A stretch of DNA of 64,000 nt from Taenia hydatigena (GCA_036345935.2 JADWOT020000008.1:2092387-2156386); one strand, 5' to 3'. Positions 27,000-40,071 are shown, counted from the first letter of the stretch. Notes: generated by a model not told the origin, from the letters alone. A program made the numbers and translations.

Positions 27000-28599
27000 T
27001 AGGTGAGTGCATTTGGCTGTTGCTGCTATCGTATTTTCGAGCAATTAGAGAATTGGCACTTGTAAGACAAATTCTTACTGATTGTACATAGTGGGAGAGG
27101 CTACCTAACCGACTTACCACCTTAAAGTCCGTCAGGTTCGCTACCTTCATTTTCTCCAAAAATCGAAGCATACAGTTCCAAAGCAATCATCCGCCCATTA
27201 CCAAGGCAATTCATAACAAATAAATTCTGAGGTGGAGTGTCGATGCTAGTAAATTGGGGCTCAGTAGACGTTGCATGACGAAATCAGCAGGTAAGATAGT
27301 AACTTGGTGGGTGCTTTGAGTAGACTCTCACTGGGGCTAAAACAGAAAGGGAAGAATGGGATTTAATATTACTACACGTTTGATGTAGAGAGCACTAAAA
27401 TAAGCATACATAGTGTAATCGCAGAGTGTACAAAGATATATAAGGTCTGCAGCAGCACAACCACCAGAGCTTGTAGAAACAATATAAGGTTTCGTCGTTA
27501 AAATCACGAGAAATTGCGCGCTTGAATTAATAATAGGTGTAAAGGTCGTCATCTCATTGATTGTGGATGAGGCAAATTGGATACTTGATGCTGGCTTGCG
27601 TAATAAAAGGCATAGGGCTTCGACATGCCTAATTCGACTTAATCATCAACTATCGTAGACAATCGCAGCATCAGCAGCAGCTGAAGTCAAACCCACCTAT
27701 CGTGCTCTATCGAGAGCTGCAATTTGACCATCCCTTCCTGGTGGATACAAGTTGCAAGCCTTAATGACAGCGTCATCAGGCATCATCGCGCTACTCGTGA
27801 TACCAACGTTATGCTTCTGTCTTTTGGAAGATGAGACCACTAATGAAAGAAAGACCGGCACAGTTATGAAGTGGCACTGTTACCAAAGTGATTTCATCAA
27901 GTCTTGATCACAGACTCCAGTGATGTCTGCATTAATAAACCCCCCTACAACACGCAGCTCTTTTACTAGCACTAGTGTACAAGGCAATGGAAGCGCTTCC
28001 CATTCAAAAATAGAAAATAAAAGGGTCTATGCAGAACAAGGCATTTACTTCAGCGGTCTAAACGCATGACCTTGTTACATCAGTGGTTAAACACGTTGGA
28101 AGATCTCACACTTCATGTTGGGAAGCAGCAGATAGTGAGGAGGGAGGGAAAGAGGTACCGGATTCCCTACTCATTCACTACGTAATTACGCATATAAATA
28201 ACAGATGAGAATTTGGTTCCTTGCTGATGAGCTTGACAACGCTACTAGACAGCTCAGATGAGGCTCATCAATGCAATGCCAGTAAAGTGTCAAAAAGCGA
28301 AGAAGAATGTCGATTTAATTTACCGTAAGTTGCTCAAACTTGGGCGTTCTGCGAAAGAATAAAAATGCGGGATCTTCCTAAACCATGTTTATTCCTTATT
28401 TATTTTTCGTGCTTTGCACCCCAGTCCCTTCCTTGTACACTTTGATAACTGACGTTTTGCATCTGCATTATTTCTCCTCTTAGACAACTTGGATTAAACA
28501 AAAGCGACCGCACTGGCGCGTTCGTTTACAAAATTCCTTCATTAATTGCAATATAAACTAAAACAAGTAAAAGTTCCAAAAAAATTTTTATTTCTTCTG

Positions 28600-28954
28600 T
28601 TAATCACAAATAGGTAAACCCATGGGGTAAGAATCATCAAAACAAATATATTCGGTTTCCCTTGTGATCGCACTATGCGCAGGTATTGCTTCCTCTGTGG
28701 AGTTGGAGGCACTGATGCTAAACTGCACCAAGAATTCAGTATGGTACTTTTTCAAGCTGGTAATGCAGTCAAAACTGCAAGATATAAAGTCATTGCCACC
28801 ACAACGTCCCGTTGCTATCATAATGATGGGATGATGGATTGTAGAATATAACAACAGGCCACAGAGACAAGCGTACCCACCTAAGTCAAAACGCAGTTGT
28901 AGAATAAATCGCTGCAGTAAGTAGCTTATGCCGCGAACAGATTGGTTAGGCCGG
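28600..28954 (-). CDS. Candidate terminal exon, Cys-containing protein
   Basis: The minus strand is open for about 118 codons to TAA, and AATAAA follows about 10 bases after the stop, as expected for a real 3' end. The 120-residue frame has seven cysteines, a hydrophobic segment (LLLYSTIHHPIIMI) and an acidic C-terminal third. A YACLCG stretch recalls secreted phospholipase A2, but the histidine motif is missing, so I do not assign that. The exon may start at several acceptors: after TGAGCAG (28955), CTGCAG (about 28917) or TTTGACTTAG (about 28890). The upstream partner is unclear; 29313-29216 is one possibility. Confidence 0.3.
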
Positions 28955-29892
28955 CTGCTCACTGGTAGCTACTTCTTAGCGTTTACGAAGCATGGGACTG
29001 CTTTGAAGATGAAATGCTTGCTAAATGGTTATCCATCTTCCCTGAGACGAACTTTTAGGAAACGGCAAATGGCTGAGAACGCAGAGGCGATGCGAGAGGT
29101 AACAATGTGTTAATCCCAAGGGCAAACAGTTCCGTCAACCACGCAAGACTTTTAATCCACATGAACAGAATAGTTTGACGTTTTGCAAAAATTGAAATGC
29201 AACTTAGCTACTTACGATGAAAACTTCCTTAAGAATTGTTTTTCTTCTCCAAAGCTTAGGACCTTATGATTCGCCTTTGCACAATAATATTTAGTGATTG
29301 CGTTACTAGGCATATGCTATGCTGTGGGTTCAGAAATGATGCGGGAATATGATTGGTATTTTCTTTCTGGAAACATTTTTCCTCGTCTCATACAAAGCGT
29401 AATTACTGCAGAAAATGTCCGGTTTCTTCTAGTTACAGAATTCGGTTGGTTCTGTTATGCAAAACATCACACAGCGTCACATCGCTCAGAGTAATGCAAA
29501 TGCATAGGAAAGGGTGGAATGAGGACAGGCGGTGGTAGCTCGCATGTTCTCTCAACATAAGCAATTTTGCATTGAAATAGCATCGAGATTTAGAGCCTTT
29601 GATCCCTCACCCTGTGAGCGACATCATAGAATAGGAAAGTTGAAATTCTACTCAGATTAATTTTTTGTAAGCTAACAGAATTCCATTAAACCATGCCCTG
29701 GCCTTGCAGGAAATGCGGCTATCGATGGTTAAAGCGCTTTGTTTAATAAAGTGGAGGAATCAGAGCAATTTAAGAACAAACTTGAGTGCAAAGCAGCATT
29801 CTTGCACGCTCACCATACAACCCACTCACATTCCCAAAAAAGGTCTGCAGACTGCATCGGCTAAATTACTACTTGCGCATGAAAGTCGCTAA
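28928..29892 (+). CDS. Candidate two-exon gene for a small basic protein
   Basis: Exon 1 is 28928-29098, from ATG, 57 codons, ending Ala-Met-Arg-Glu before GTAACA in phase 0. Exon 2 is 29710-29892, after a good acceptor (GGCCTTGCAG), in phase 0 and open for 60 codons to TAA. The joined product would be about 117 residues and rich in Arg, Lys and Leu. Frame agreement and the acceptor are the main support; no family is recognised. Frames on the other strand at 28600-28954 and 29216-29313 partly overlap, so not all of these models can be right. Confidence 0.3.
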
Positions 29893-31369
29893 AAGTGCCA
29901 AAAATTTTGCTTAGGGAACGCAACTCTGTTTACATAGACATACAACACAGCACAAAAACACACGTTGGCAAAAGCGCAACCTACCTAGACTGACAGAATT
30001 CGTGCCGTTTCCAAATTCTATTATCCGTCAGATTGATTGCATCAATCGCATGATTGCCGAGACAGTTTTACATCGCGTCCTGTAAAATGGACAAAATCGC
30101 CTTGATCCTAATGTAGAAAGCGGAATCCCATTACGACTTTATGGGATGCGGTGAGATCTTATTTTATTTGGCGCTATTTTAATTATAAATTAGAACAGGG
30201 ATAAAGAGTTGGATCCAAAATTGCAAACAAGAGGCAAATACTTGTTTCCGTAATGTGTAGCTGGGGACTTGGCCAATGGATTGCTCAAAAGCAAACTGTA
30301 GAGCAGAAGAATAGTGTAAGGAAGGAAAAGAAAGGAAGACGTAGATACTGCTAAGGCGCATGAAAGCATGAAATCCCTTTCATATGCATAGAATATGAAA
30401 AGACCAGTCGATGGCAATAATCCAAGGCATTCTTCAGGAACCCATAGCCAACCTCACACAAGATCCTTATGCATGCGATCCAGACAGGCAAAACAAAAAT
30501 CCTAAGCTTGTCTTTTGCCAATCATTTGTAGAAATGTCTTAATCTTTAACAATTATACAGCTGTATGCAGGTGAATAAGTTGCTTTGAGTTGTGGCACGA
30601 TACGTTTTAGCAAAATTTGTGCCTCATCGTTGTAAGTATTTGGTGCAACATTTGTTTATGTTTTACTAGCACCCTGAAATCGAGGTGAAAACTTTGCGCT
30701 CTAGCTCATGTCCATTTGGCTATCTGAGGCGCTAAGAGGCTTGATAGCCCTTTCACTGATTCGGATCATGGTATACCACCGAACTATCCACCTATGCATT
30801 CAATTTTTCAATGTTCTTCTTGCTCATCTTCTTTGGTAGATTGACGCACTCCTTTGCATGCTTACTCAATAGATTCAATGTTCATAGATAATTCATGACT
30901 ACGAAATCACGATCATAAACGTCACCAACCATCCCGTTCATCACTAAAGCTTGTCCCTAGTTGGGTTCCCTTTTTTCCACCTCTTCACCCATTCCTAACT
31001 TATCTTTCAGGTAATCGTTCATTTCTCCGTTTACATTTAAGCCCATTCATCCATTATAAAGTCCATCCTTTGGTTTCTAAGGCAGTTGCAATACTATTGT
31101 ATCGAATCGCAACTCCATGTCAAAGGATTCTATTTAATTGACTTTCTGTGCTTGACTGACTGCCAGAATAGTAGGCAAATTCGCTAACGAAATTATTACG
31201 TCGGAGAAAGGTAAGGTAGACATGTCGAAACATTGTAGCAAAAATGCGTCACGTGTTTTTGAGGGTGGGTTCTCGCCTTTTAAATGTAGCCTTTTTTATG
31301 CTATGCAAACCACGTAAAAAGGGGAGTGACGGATTGGATGGATAAGTACATTTTCGGTTCCACTGTCAA

Positions 31370-32055
31370 ATGTCGCAACTTTTGTTCACTGCTCTTCTCA
31401 TTACTGTCGCCATTTTAGGTAAGAGGTCAACTTTTCTTAATTGCCACATAATATTGTGACTTCATTGAGATTTTATTATACTTGCTTCCTCTTACGCTAA
31501 GGGTAGGTAGTAGTTACTGGCGTTGAGACAGCAAATCAGTGTACCACTTTAGATCAGGTCAGTTCAACTCAACTCATTTCTTACCATTTTTGAGTTAATT
31601 TAACTGATCTCGAATGCTCTTTCACTGCGATCTCGTAACTCTAACTTACGTACCGCGAGTAAGCATTTGATTCTGACGGTTGTGGCATTATCAGGCGAGT
31701 GTCCATGGTCAGAAATCCGTGTGGTTGCGGATTGTTCATCGGATCGTTACTGCGGTATCACATACACAAATAGAAAAAAATTATCTGCAAGCCAATTTGA
31801 CGTTATCTGTCAGAAGAAAGTGACACGTATTTCTTGGAAAATTGGCACAGGGTAATGGCTGTTAGAGACTTACTTGCTTCCTATCCTCTCTGCATTACAG
31901 ACAGGGGTTATACATGTTGGAAAAAGTGCTTGCGCTTCGGCACACCATGCGACATAAGGGAAGTGAAGTGTTGTATCGGTCTAGTTTGCAGACGAGTGAA
32001 TCGCAGCCTTCCGTCTCTTTACTCAGGTGAGTGCATCTTCGACCAGTGGGACTGA
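31370..32055 (+). CDS. Secreted cystine-knot (knottin-like) peptide, two exons
   Basis: Exon 1 is 31370-31418. It starts with ATG and encodes 16 residues, Met-Ser-Gln then a hydrophobic stretch rich in Leu, Ile, Val and Ala (a signal peptide), and ends in phase 1 before GTAAGA. Exon 2 is 31901-32055, after a pyrimidine-rich acceptor ending ATTACAG. The junction creates an Asp codon and the frame stays open to TGA. The mature part has seven cysteines; the last six are spaced C-x6-C-x6-CC-x4-C-x14-C, the classic inhibitor cystine knot order, with one extra Cys four residues upstream. The product should be exported and disulfide-bonded. Knottin folds serve as toxins, protease inhibitors, antimicrobials and signalling peptides, and nothing here tells which. 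The minus-strand gene at 33.8-34.5 kb has the same structure. Another phase-1 cysteine-containing exon sits in the intron. Confidence 0.72.
31695..31855 (+). CDS. Possible alternative terminal exon in the knottin gene intron
   Basis: Within the intron of the plus-strand knottin gene, an acceptor ending TTATCAG is followed by an open frame that would join the signal-peptide exon in phase 1, giving Gly-Glu-Cys at the junction, and that ends in TAA at 31853-31855. It would encode about 53 residues with four cysteines and a basic C-terminal half. It cannot be read through into the knottin exon, because a donor at its end would give the wrong phase. If real, the two exons are mutually exclusive 3' ends behind one shared signal peptide. 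Alternatively it is a chance open frame or a decayed earlier copy. Confidence 0.3.
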
Positions 32056-32099
32056 GGATCAGAAGAATGCTTTTAGAGGAATATTATGTAAAATGAAGG

Positions 32100-32620
32100 C
32101 TTGTTTTGCTATGGTCACGACGTCTGTCAGTAATTGATGATGTGGGAGGTGAGATAGGAGTGAAAGTAGGAAAGGATGCAAAAAAGAAGTTAAGGGAGTG
32201 AGTGCAAGAGTGAACAAATGGGAAGGGTGGGTGAGAGGAATAGACGGGAAGCAAAGAATGATGAGGATAAGTGAATTAAAAGTGTTGGGTTATAAAAAAG
32301 CTGACTAGTGGAAGAGCAAGGCATTGTGCATGGTCTTATGGGATCTATAAGTGAGGAAGTAAATGGAAGGTGAGAATTTCGACTTAAACAAGGTATGTGG
32401 TATGAGGTGATAGAAAATGCTACAGCAGGATGTGGGAGGAATGGATGAGAGTGAGTGACAATGAAGGAAGAAAAGGAAATAGTAGGTGGCTGATGCAGAA
32501 ATTATTAGGTGGAAAGTTGACTGACCAGACTACTGGGTGAGTTAGGTGTGAGTAGTACAAAGGGAAGGAGGTAAGGATATAGGAGGGAATAGGGTAGGAA
32601 AACAAGAAAGGAAGGAAGGC
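32100..32620. repeat. GA-rich strand-asymmetric tract between the knottin genes
   Basis: About 500 bases on the plus strand are strongly purine-biased (GAGTGAG, GGAAGG, GTGGGAGG motifs), with very few C. Similar runs precede the 5S-like and tRNA-Ile-like copies. The apparent minus-strand frame of about 60 codons here is just the pyrimidine strand read as Ser/Leu/Pro/Phe. I see no gene in it. Confidence 0.65.
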
Positions 32621-33834
32621 GTCCGTGTTGATGTTTGAACTATCTCATCGATGATGCATGGATCGCGTAGTTTAGGAGAGGCGGCCAAACCTGTATTTTT
32701 GATTCTTCCTTGGTCTTGGTGATAGTTATAACCGCAGAGACCATCTTTTCCACGTGTGAATCAAGAAAGCCTGCAAATTGGAAGCGACAAGTACGACACC
32801 GACTTTGGTGATCAGCCTACTATTACTTAGAGCAGCCGCTGCGGCATAGGTTGAGTCTTTAATATGGTGCAGAGAAATGTGGATTTTTCGGTGTCTCCTG
32901 CTCTGATCATATCTGGTCATATCTAATTCGGCACCGTAAAGATGTAGTGTCCACCTCCTCTTTGTCCTTTTGGATCAAGTGCGTAAAATATGAACAAAAT
33001 TCAGTGTTCTACGGAGAATAGAAGGTAAGAGTAAAACAGAGGGAAAGAACAGGACTTAGGCTATTGCATTAGTTTTCCCTTACCTCATACTCATATCTAC
33101 TTTCTTTTCTTCATCATGCCTCATTTATCCGTATCTTACGTTTTTATTCGCTGTATATAGATCATTATTAAATCGTTAAACCTTTTTGCTCCTAGACATG
33201 CCAATCGCTTGGAGAACACTCCAGATCTGATCATCCATTTCCTCTGATTCGCATTCTTCTGCCTTCCCTTCTTCCAAATATGAAGTGGGATGGCCAAATC
33301 AAAAGGCGACTCGAGACTAGTCGAATATTTTAGATGAATCGTTATCGTTAACAAGTGAATTTGATGCTCATTCCACGACTAGTTTTGACTTTTGCCAAGT
33401 AAGTAGAAGGGGTATTGACGCGACACAAACTTCAGGTGGGTGGTACGCCTTACTGACTTTCCTGGTCACTGTTCACAGCTGTGACGTTCAATTTGGATTC
33501 TCTTATTCCTCTATTCATCCAATCATAGGATCTCTCATCCCCCGTGGTTCAACGACCCAACCTTGATGTCCAATTCATTCGCCAGTCTGCCGAAAGTCTG
33601 GTATCAGTGTTTTAACAGTTTAATTTTTCGGCTTCCCGTCCAACCACCTTTCTGACTGTTGAAGACACCATAGTGGCAAAAGTTTTGTATCCTCTTTCAC
33701 AATGCACTGATGTGGAGAGGGGAATGGAGTCCCTTTCCCTAGTTAAATGATGAAATGTTGAGGAAAAGCGAGAGGTGGATGGAAGGGGAGGGAGAGGGGA
33801 AAAGTGGAGAATGGAGAGAGAAGAGTCATTCAAA

Positions 33835-34524
33835 TTAATTAATATACCGAACTGACTTGTGCCAATTTCGATCTCTGCAGCGACCTATGGGAGAATAGGG
33901 ATCTCTAATGTTGACAGAGAAGCACTCGGTTGGTTCACAACAATCTTTCCTTTTCCTGTCACATTTCTGATTGTAGCCAAGGCATCTCTTCGGTTCCGAT
34001 CTACAGCATCTTGTTATGTCTATAAGAGACAAAGCGGTGGTAAGTGATTGAGCAGTTGTCATTAGGGCAGTGAACTGTTAGCAATGATTAGTGAAAGAAG
34101 TGTGCCATATTCAAGAGCCATTCAAAGTAGACAAGGAAAATTTGGGGGCATCCAACAGAAGTTAAGCCTTGAGAGTTCGTGGAACCCTGTAAATGCCTGT
34201 CACACACTTAATCTCACAGTTTGTTTAAAGCCACACTTTAGCAATTGACCTTTACTGTTTTGGGTAGTGGAAAAATAAACATCCAAACAGTACTGTCTTT
34301 CCACAGCCACGAGCACATAAGCTATGTTAATTCCTTGATTTACACGTTTGTGAGGCTCCTATGGGGAGGCGGTGCAATCGCAGTGTAAATGCTCACAAAG
34401 TCTTCCCGAATTTACTCCGGATGCACCACAGGGGTGAATAAAAGTGGGTAGGTGAAAAGTGTTTTATCTTACCAAACAGTTGGAAGGTGAGCAGGAGGAA
34501 TACGATCACGAACCTCGCTTGCAT
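33835..34524 (-). CDS. Secreted cystine-knot (knottin-like) peptide, two exons
   Basis: On the minus strand exon 1 is 34524-34473. It begins Met-Gln-Ala-Arg and continues into a Val/Ile/Phe/Leu-rich signal peptide of 17 residues, ending in phase 1 before GTAAGA. Exon 2 is 34019-33835 after an acceptor ending TCTTATAG, and again the junction creates an Asp codon. The mature part carries a CC pair, then six cysteines spaced C-x6-C-x6-CC-x4-C-x14-C, exactly the spacing of the neighbouring plus-strand gene although the loop residues differ. It is more basic than its neighbour, with Lys/Arg-rich loops and a short basic tail, and has eight cysteines. The intron is 453 bases, against 482 in the neighbour. 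The two genes face each other tail to tail, which suggests an inverted duplication followed by strong divergence. Function is not known. Confidence 0.75.
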
Positions 34525-37500
34525 TGTAATGTGAATCAATTAGTGAAAGCCTATCTGGTTAATTTATAGCAGGGAATGTGTGGGATTGACTTGTCAACCT
34601 TCCTATTTACACACGAGTCTACGAGTTGCGAGTGTCGGTACAGTAAAATGTATCATCCAAATCACCTTTGGTTTATGCCAAAGCAGTACTTCTGGTGACA
34701 CATAGATGGTACAATGTTTACTTCAATGGTAGTCGCGAGGTGTTTTTCCTTTCCCTCCACGATTCTACAACTTTCATTTAGCTTAGTTTAGTCCAGTCTG
34801 GTTTGTATTAGTCCAATCAGGAATGAGAAACATCATTGCTATTGAAGACCTACAACAAGCGGCGCGTGTTGAGAGACGAAGATTCAATTACGCACACGCT
34901 CCAACTTCACAGACGTCAACATAGTGCTTAAAGCACAATAATGTAATAATAATGCCAGGTCGCCCGATATATTTATGTATAGGCTTGAGTGATGTAATAT
35001 TTCGATCCTGTGTGCGTATAGCAGTGCCCTTTTTCTAGTCGTGATGGTGCAGTTCTCAGTCAATTATCATTAAGTTTGCTTTTACTACAGACGCCATAGC
35101 AATACCGGTTTCTGTGAATGCACACATGGCTTTTGCATCTTCAACTGCAGGGAAGCTTAATCACTGCACGATCCATACTTATCAAATTGTAAAACTGATT
35201 TTAGGAATGATACTCCCTGAAGGGCTAGGCATAGTTGGGTGGCGCCATCGGTCCTAACACAAGGATAACGCACGCTTGACTTTGGAATGAGGGTGAGGAA
35301 GTGAAGCTTTAGGAGATAAATGAGCCGCAATCGACTACTTGCTCACCGTCCGACTGTGTGCGAACATGCATCAAAGTTCTTGAGAGGTAAGCGAATATCC
35401 GGTCTGCCTTTAATTTGAGTTTGAAGGCCGTTGTGTGTCGATTTGCATAGTAGTTCGCCTACGCACCTCTCACTTATGTTATGTTGAACTACAAGAGAAG
35501 AATAGGCCTTGAATATAACAGTTAAATATGAGGTGGTAACGGCGCGTGGTGATTAATCACTCCGTAATGAGAACAGCACTTGACGATAAAATCCTTGCGG
35601 GACATACTTTGGATGATATCGGGAGGATTGGCTCATTAGTCATGGACGACTTGCATTTGTAGGTACTCCTATTCCAATCGTAATAAGTGTGTGGGTAAAC
35701 GGTACCACACAAGAGCTTTTTCATGACAGTGGGGTTAAGTTGCCACCCTGAACAGTATAACTATGCACCTAATGAAACAGATTGTTTTAGGCGCTACCAT
35801 CTCTTTGCCCCTCCATATTGGAATGAATTGACGGGACTGGCTCGGCTCGTCAGTAAATATCTAGCTCTTTACTTACACAGGTCTACCTAACATTTAAGCT
35901 ATTCCAGTTGCCACCCAGCCCTTACGCACTTCAACAATGCACATTGTATTCAAGTAGTACGACTTAGCGTTCTCTTCAGGATTGACTTGCATCCTGCATA
36001 AGTAGAAGCAAAAAACAAACCTACTACAAAGGGAAATTGCCCTACAGATGTAGGAATTAGTGACAACACATGACAGAAGTGTTGTGAATGATGTCTACCT
36101 TAGGCCAACTAGCCCACGCCCGTGTCCTGAAGGAAAATGCATTGGCATCCGGAGCATAAACAATCATGGACTATCTGGTTAAGTTTATTACGGAGGTGTC
36201 TACGGTGCCCATTCAAAGGCGCAAGGGAAGTGAACACGTGGTACGTCTCCCTACCTTTATAATGGGGGTTCGATACAGCTAAGCAGAGCTAAAGTGGGAA
36301 AAAGTGGCACGAAAAAATTAGATTTATAATCTTATCCCAAGTTAACGATGTTAGCATCCATCTCTTAGTACATAACTCACCCCGTAAGTCAGTGTTCTCA
36401 CAGCAACACATTCTTTCTTCTCCCAATACGGTTTTCGAACAAAGCAGAAGTCAAGGTTTGTTAGAATTGTCGACAGAAAACAAGAGCGTTAAGGTCAGCT
36501 CTCTTTTTACCTGCACGCGAAGCCGATGACTGGTGCAAATCGCTTGTAGGCGTTATTTTTCCAGCATAGGGGTGGACATCCATTAAGGAGACGTAGAGGA
36601 TACCGCCTCAATCACATAAACGCACTTCACAAGTCAAGTTCTTAGATGGCCACAGTCAGTGTGTAGTTAAATTATCCACATTCTACCTTGCGTTTTGACC
36701 TTACTTACTCTAAATGTTTCAGCCTGGAATTCATTTACCTTAACCAGAAATTAGCCCATCCATTTTTTGGGTTCCAAATATCCACCTCATCATCTTTGAT
36801 TTTCATTCAGTTTGGATCTCTTCACTCATCGTCCCACGTTACCTATAAAGCATGAATATTATGCGTTTTGATGAAGAGACATTCATAATTTTCCAAATAG
36901 TCGAATGTTTAAAAGATAATGGGTTAAAAACTTTATATACGTGGGTATAGCAGTGAAGATGGAAGGGCAAAAGTCAGAGTTAACGCATTCAAAATAAGGG
37001 AAAAGATGGGCTAAAACTGCACGCATGTCTCCATAAATGGGTTCTTCACTACTCTTAGGAGAGTAGAAATTTTACTCACACTGCAAGCGATTTCCAAATA
37101 GCCATCCACACTGCAGTGCCTCTTTCGCTCTCACTGAATGGTAGTTCGTTCCATTCATCCACACAACGGTGACAATTTCGCTTTCACTCAATGGAATTTC
37201 GTGTAATTTTTCTGCTCAAGTGCTGGAATCCCTTTTTTCTAAATATTATTTTGGATTATCGATATCCTGAAAATCGCAAAATTTCGCCTTTACTTATTGC
37301 ACTTCTTGGTATTTATTTTTACGAGTCTTTATTTGCGCTTGCTCTAAATGCAAATTTTTAGCGTTTTTTACTCTCGACTGTGAAGTTCATTTTTTAATGC
37401 ATTTTTATCGTATATATATATACGCGTCTACTTATTTTCCTTGCTTAATGCATTTCAATTATTTATCTATAGGAGACTGCGAGATACTTTTTGAATGCTT

Positions 37501-40071
37501 CCTTTTAGTGAAATTTTCACTATAAATTTTTGAAACTTCATGACTCTTGCTTCTTTTTGATAGCACCACATCCTTTGTTTAAATTAAAGCTTTTGTGGAA
37601 GACATACACTCTGATTGTTTCATGGAACGTAGTGAATGTCGCCTTTTTGTGAAGAATTCAAAACTGCAATCGTATGGGTTGTGTCTCTAGAATTGGCTAA
37701 ACGCATCCGCTCTTACTAATATCCCTTTGTTGCTGGTTACCACAGACAGGTGCGAAGTCCTCACTACTGAGGACCTCAAAGAAACGAATCGTCTGTAAAC
37801 TGATGCCACCGTCGCCATTTGCACAGTTATCTCTACTGTTAATTTGCATCTCTTACGGCTAGAACGAAGTCATTTGTGCACTTAGTGCCCTCAGCCGTTT
37901 CCTTATAACATCACTTTACTTCTATGACTCTGTATTCAATTATATCCGTCTTGAATGTGATTATGCATCTACTGTTGAAGGTGTCAAGCCGTCTTTTACA
38001 TCCAGAGAAAATTCTGGACCCCACTTTCTCGCATATGGCGACCTTACTAATTGTTGGTTCACCTGATTCCATCACATGGGCTCAGATTGTACAGCCGGAC
38101 ATGTCAGATATTAAGGCTAATTGGGCACTGGAAGGAATCGTATGGGCGGAAGCTACACCTCGCTTTGATGTGGCTTCCTGCGCCCATGAACGGGGTCTCA
38201 GTACAGCTTCCACTGAAAGCAAATCTTCTTTTACGAAAGATCCATAGAAATGCATAGTGGCATTCGAAAACAAGTTCACTTGTATCTAAAAATCAAGGCT
38301 TGTTTCCTCAATCGGTTGAACAATGAGCATGCAACCATGCAGATCTCACAAAATGCCTTACGGCTTCAGTTTGCTTGCTGCTGTACTCATAATAAGGCTA
38401 ATTCCAAACCTGGCTGCATTACGAGTTTATTTGAGAACAACTTGGCGTCTCTTACCATTGCGAAACTATGCGGTCGCCAAAGAGCGGCGCCTGTCCAAAA
38501 GACTTAACCAACTGCTATTCAGTAGTTTGTAAGAATCTAATGCACTGAATTTGGAATCATGTTGACCATAACTTCCAATTTTCGTATGAAAATACTTACC
38601 TCGCCTTATAATCCCACTAGCTAGATTTTAATCCGACTGCCAGACTAACTGTCTAATGGAAGTCTTTGGAAGAGAAATTAAGTCCTCAGACCTAACATAT
38701 TTATAAAAAAGAGTGGCAAGCTGTAGTGTATTGCCTCAAGCAGTTCGGCAGAGAACGGGAATTAGAATAAGAAAACACTGCTGATTATGATTAATGTATG
38801 CCATCGTTCAGCCTTAGGCCACACTTACTAAGTATTTCCACTAAAAACACGCAGATTTACACCCTTACGTCTGTGCGACAATCTGCCACTTCTACGATTA
38901 CCAATGGCAATATGAAAAAATTCGCAATCTTTACCTATTTGACTGTTACCTCACTTTATGAGCCTAAGTAGGGATAGTCGACACGGAAACACAATCGCCA
39001 GAAATGTCATTTACAGAGACTGTCTGATTAGCTGTGCGCAAAACCAAGCAGGTCATTCTACCGCAATTCGGAGCTCAAATTCATGTCCTCTGATTTATTA
39101 ACTTATTAGGCGATTACCTGTTTGGACTCTCTGCAAGGCCAACCAAAATGTTCGGTAGTAATCCGGGCATTACTAAAGTGGCTTCACCTCCTCATTGCAA
39201 ATAATTGACACTTTTGTCTGTGTTCTGTTCATTTCTCTTATTGACTCCGCGGCCCTTTGATACACTCTATTAATATTAATGAAAAGTAGCCTCTTTCATT
39301 ACGAAAGATGCATTTTTGCTTGAGACATCTTGTGCAGCACTGCACAATTTCTGTATAAAAACGTTTAGCTTACCATAGGAACGGAGTCAACAGGTGCTTG
39401 TGGTTGCAGCTTGCCGACCCTTGCTCATTTTATCCTATTGATGGATTCAATGTTAACTTCATCGGCTTTCAAGAGATTGCACGATCCATCAATCTTATGC
39501 GACTGAATCCCAGATTTCTAAAAAGGTGTGATTCACACCCACACGTAGTGACACAGAGGACAAAAAGGACTTTAGTACTTGGAGAAACAGAGGAAATAAT
39601 AAAAGAACAAGATTACAATGGGTAGCGGGATGCAGAAAAGGCGGGCAGTAGAGGGGATAGACATGGGAAGTAAGCAGCACGTACCACGTGAGACTCGGGG
39701 ATCGCGAGATGTCCGTTCGAGTAAATTTTGTCTTTATAATCCACCATAAGTACACAAGGACATCTAGGACAACCATGCTTCAAGAAAATTAATGTTCTCA
39801 TTATTGCTAGACAATAAAAGTAAGAAATCATTTACAGCTTGCAATAATAAGGGAATTGAAACGTAAGCCCAACTAACGTAATTTCGGCGTGGAGGGAGTT
39901 AGAGTCCCTCCATGATTTTCTGCCTCTCTTACTGCCCAGTTACCTAGCTGCTTGTCTGTCTGCCTGTGCATCTTTTTTGCCTACTTACCACAAACTTGAT
40001 GTAGGCTCCATCTGTCAATATCGAAATGAAACGAAGTTGGCCACATAATAATTTATAAAATTGCCATTGTA
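34525..40071. other. Mostly intergenic; ORF-dense patch at 37.9-38.5 kb
   Basis: 34.5-37.9 kb holds nothing I can support. At 37924-38532 several frames on both strands are open at once in a slightly GC-richer patch, which could be an unrecognised exon group or an old transposon. A short (TA)n palindrome lies near 37411-37426. Confidence 0.4.

Noticed and set aside
28600..28954. Phospholipase A2 assignment from YACLCG
   Set aside because: The catalytic CCxxHD block and the cysteine framework of the family are absent.
37924..38532. Overlapping frames of 70-107 codons on both strands
   Set aside because: No frame has consistent acceptor and donor sites, and three frames are open at once.
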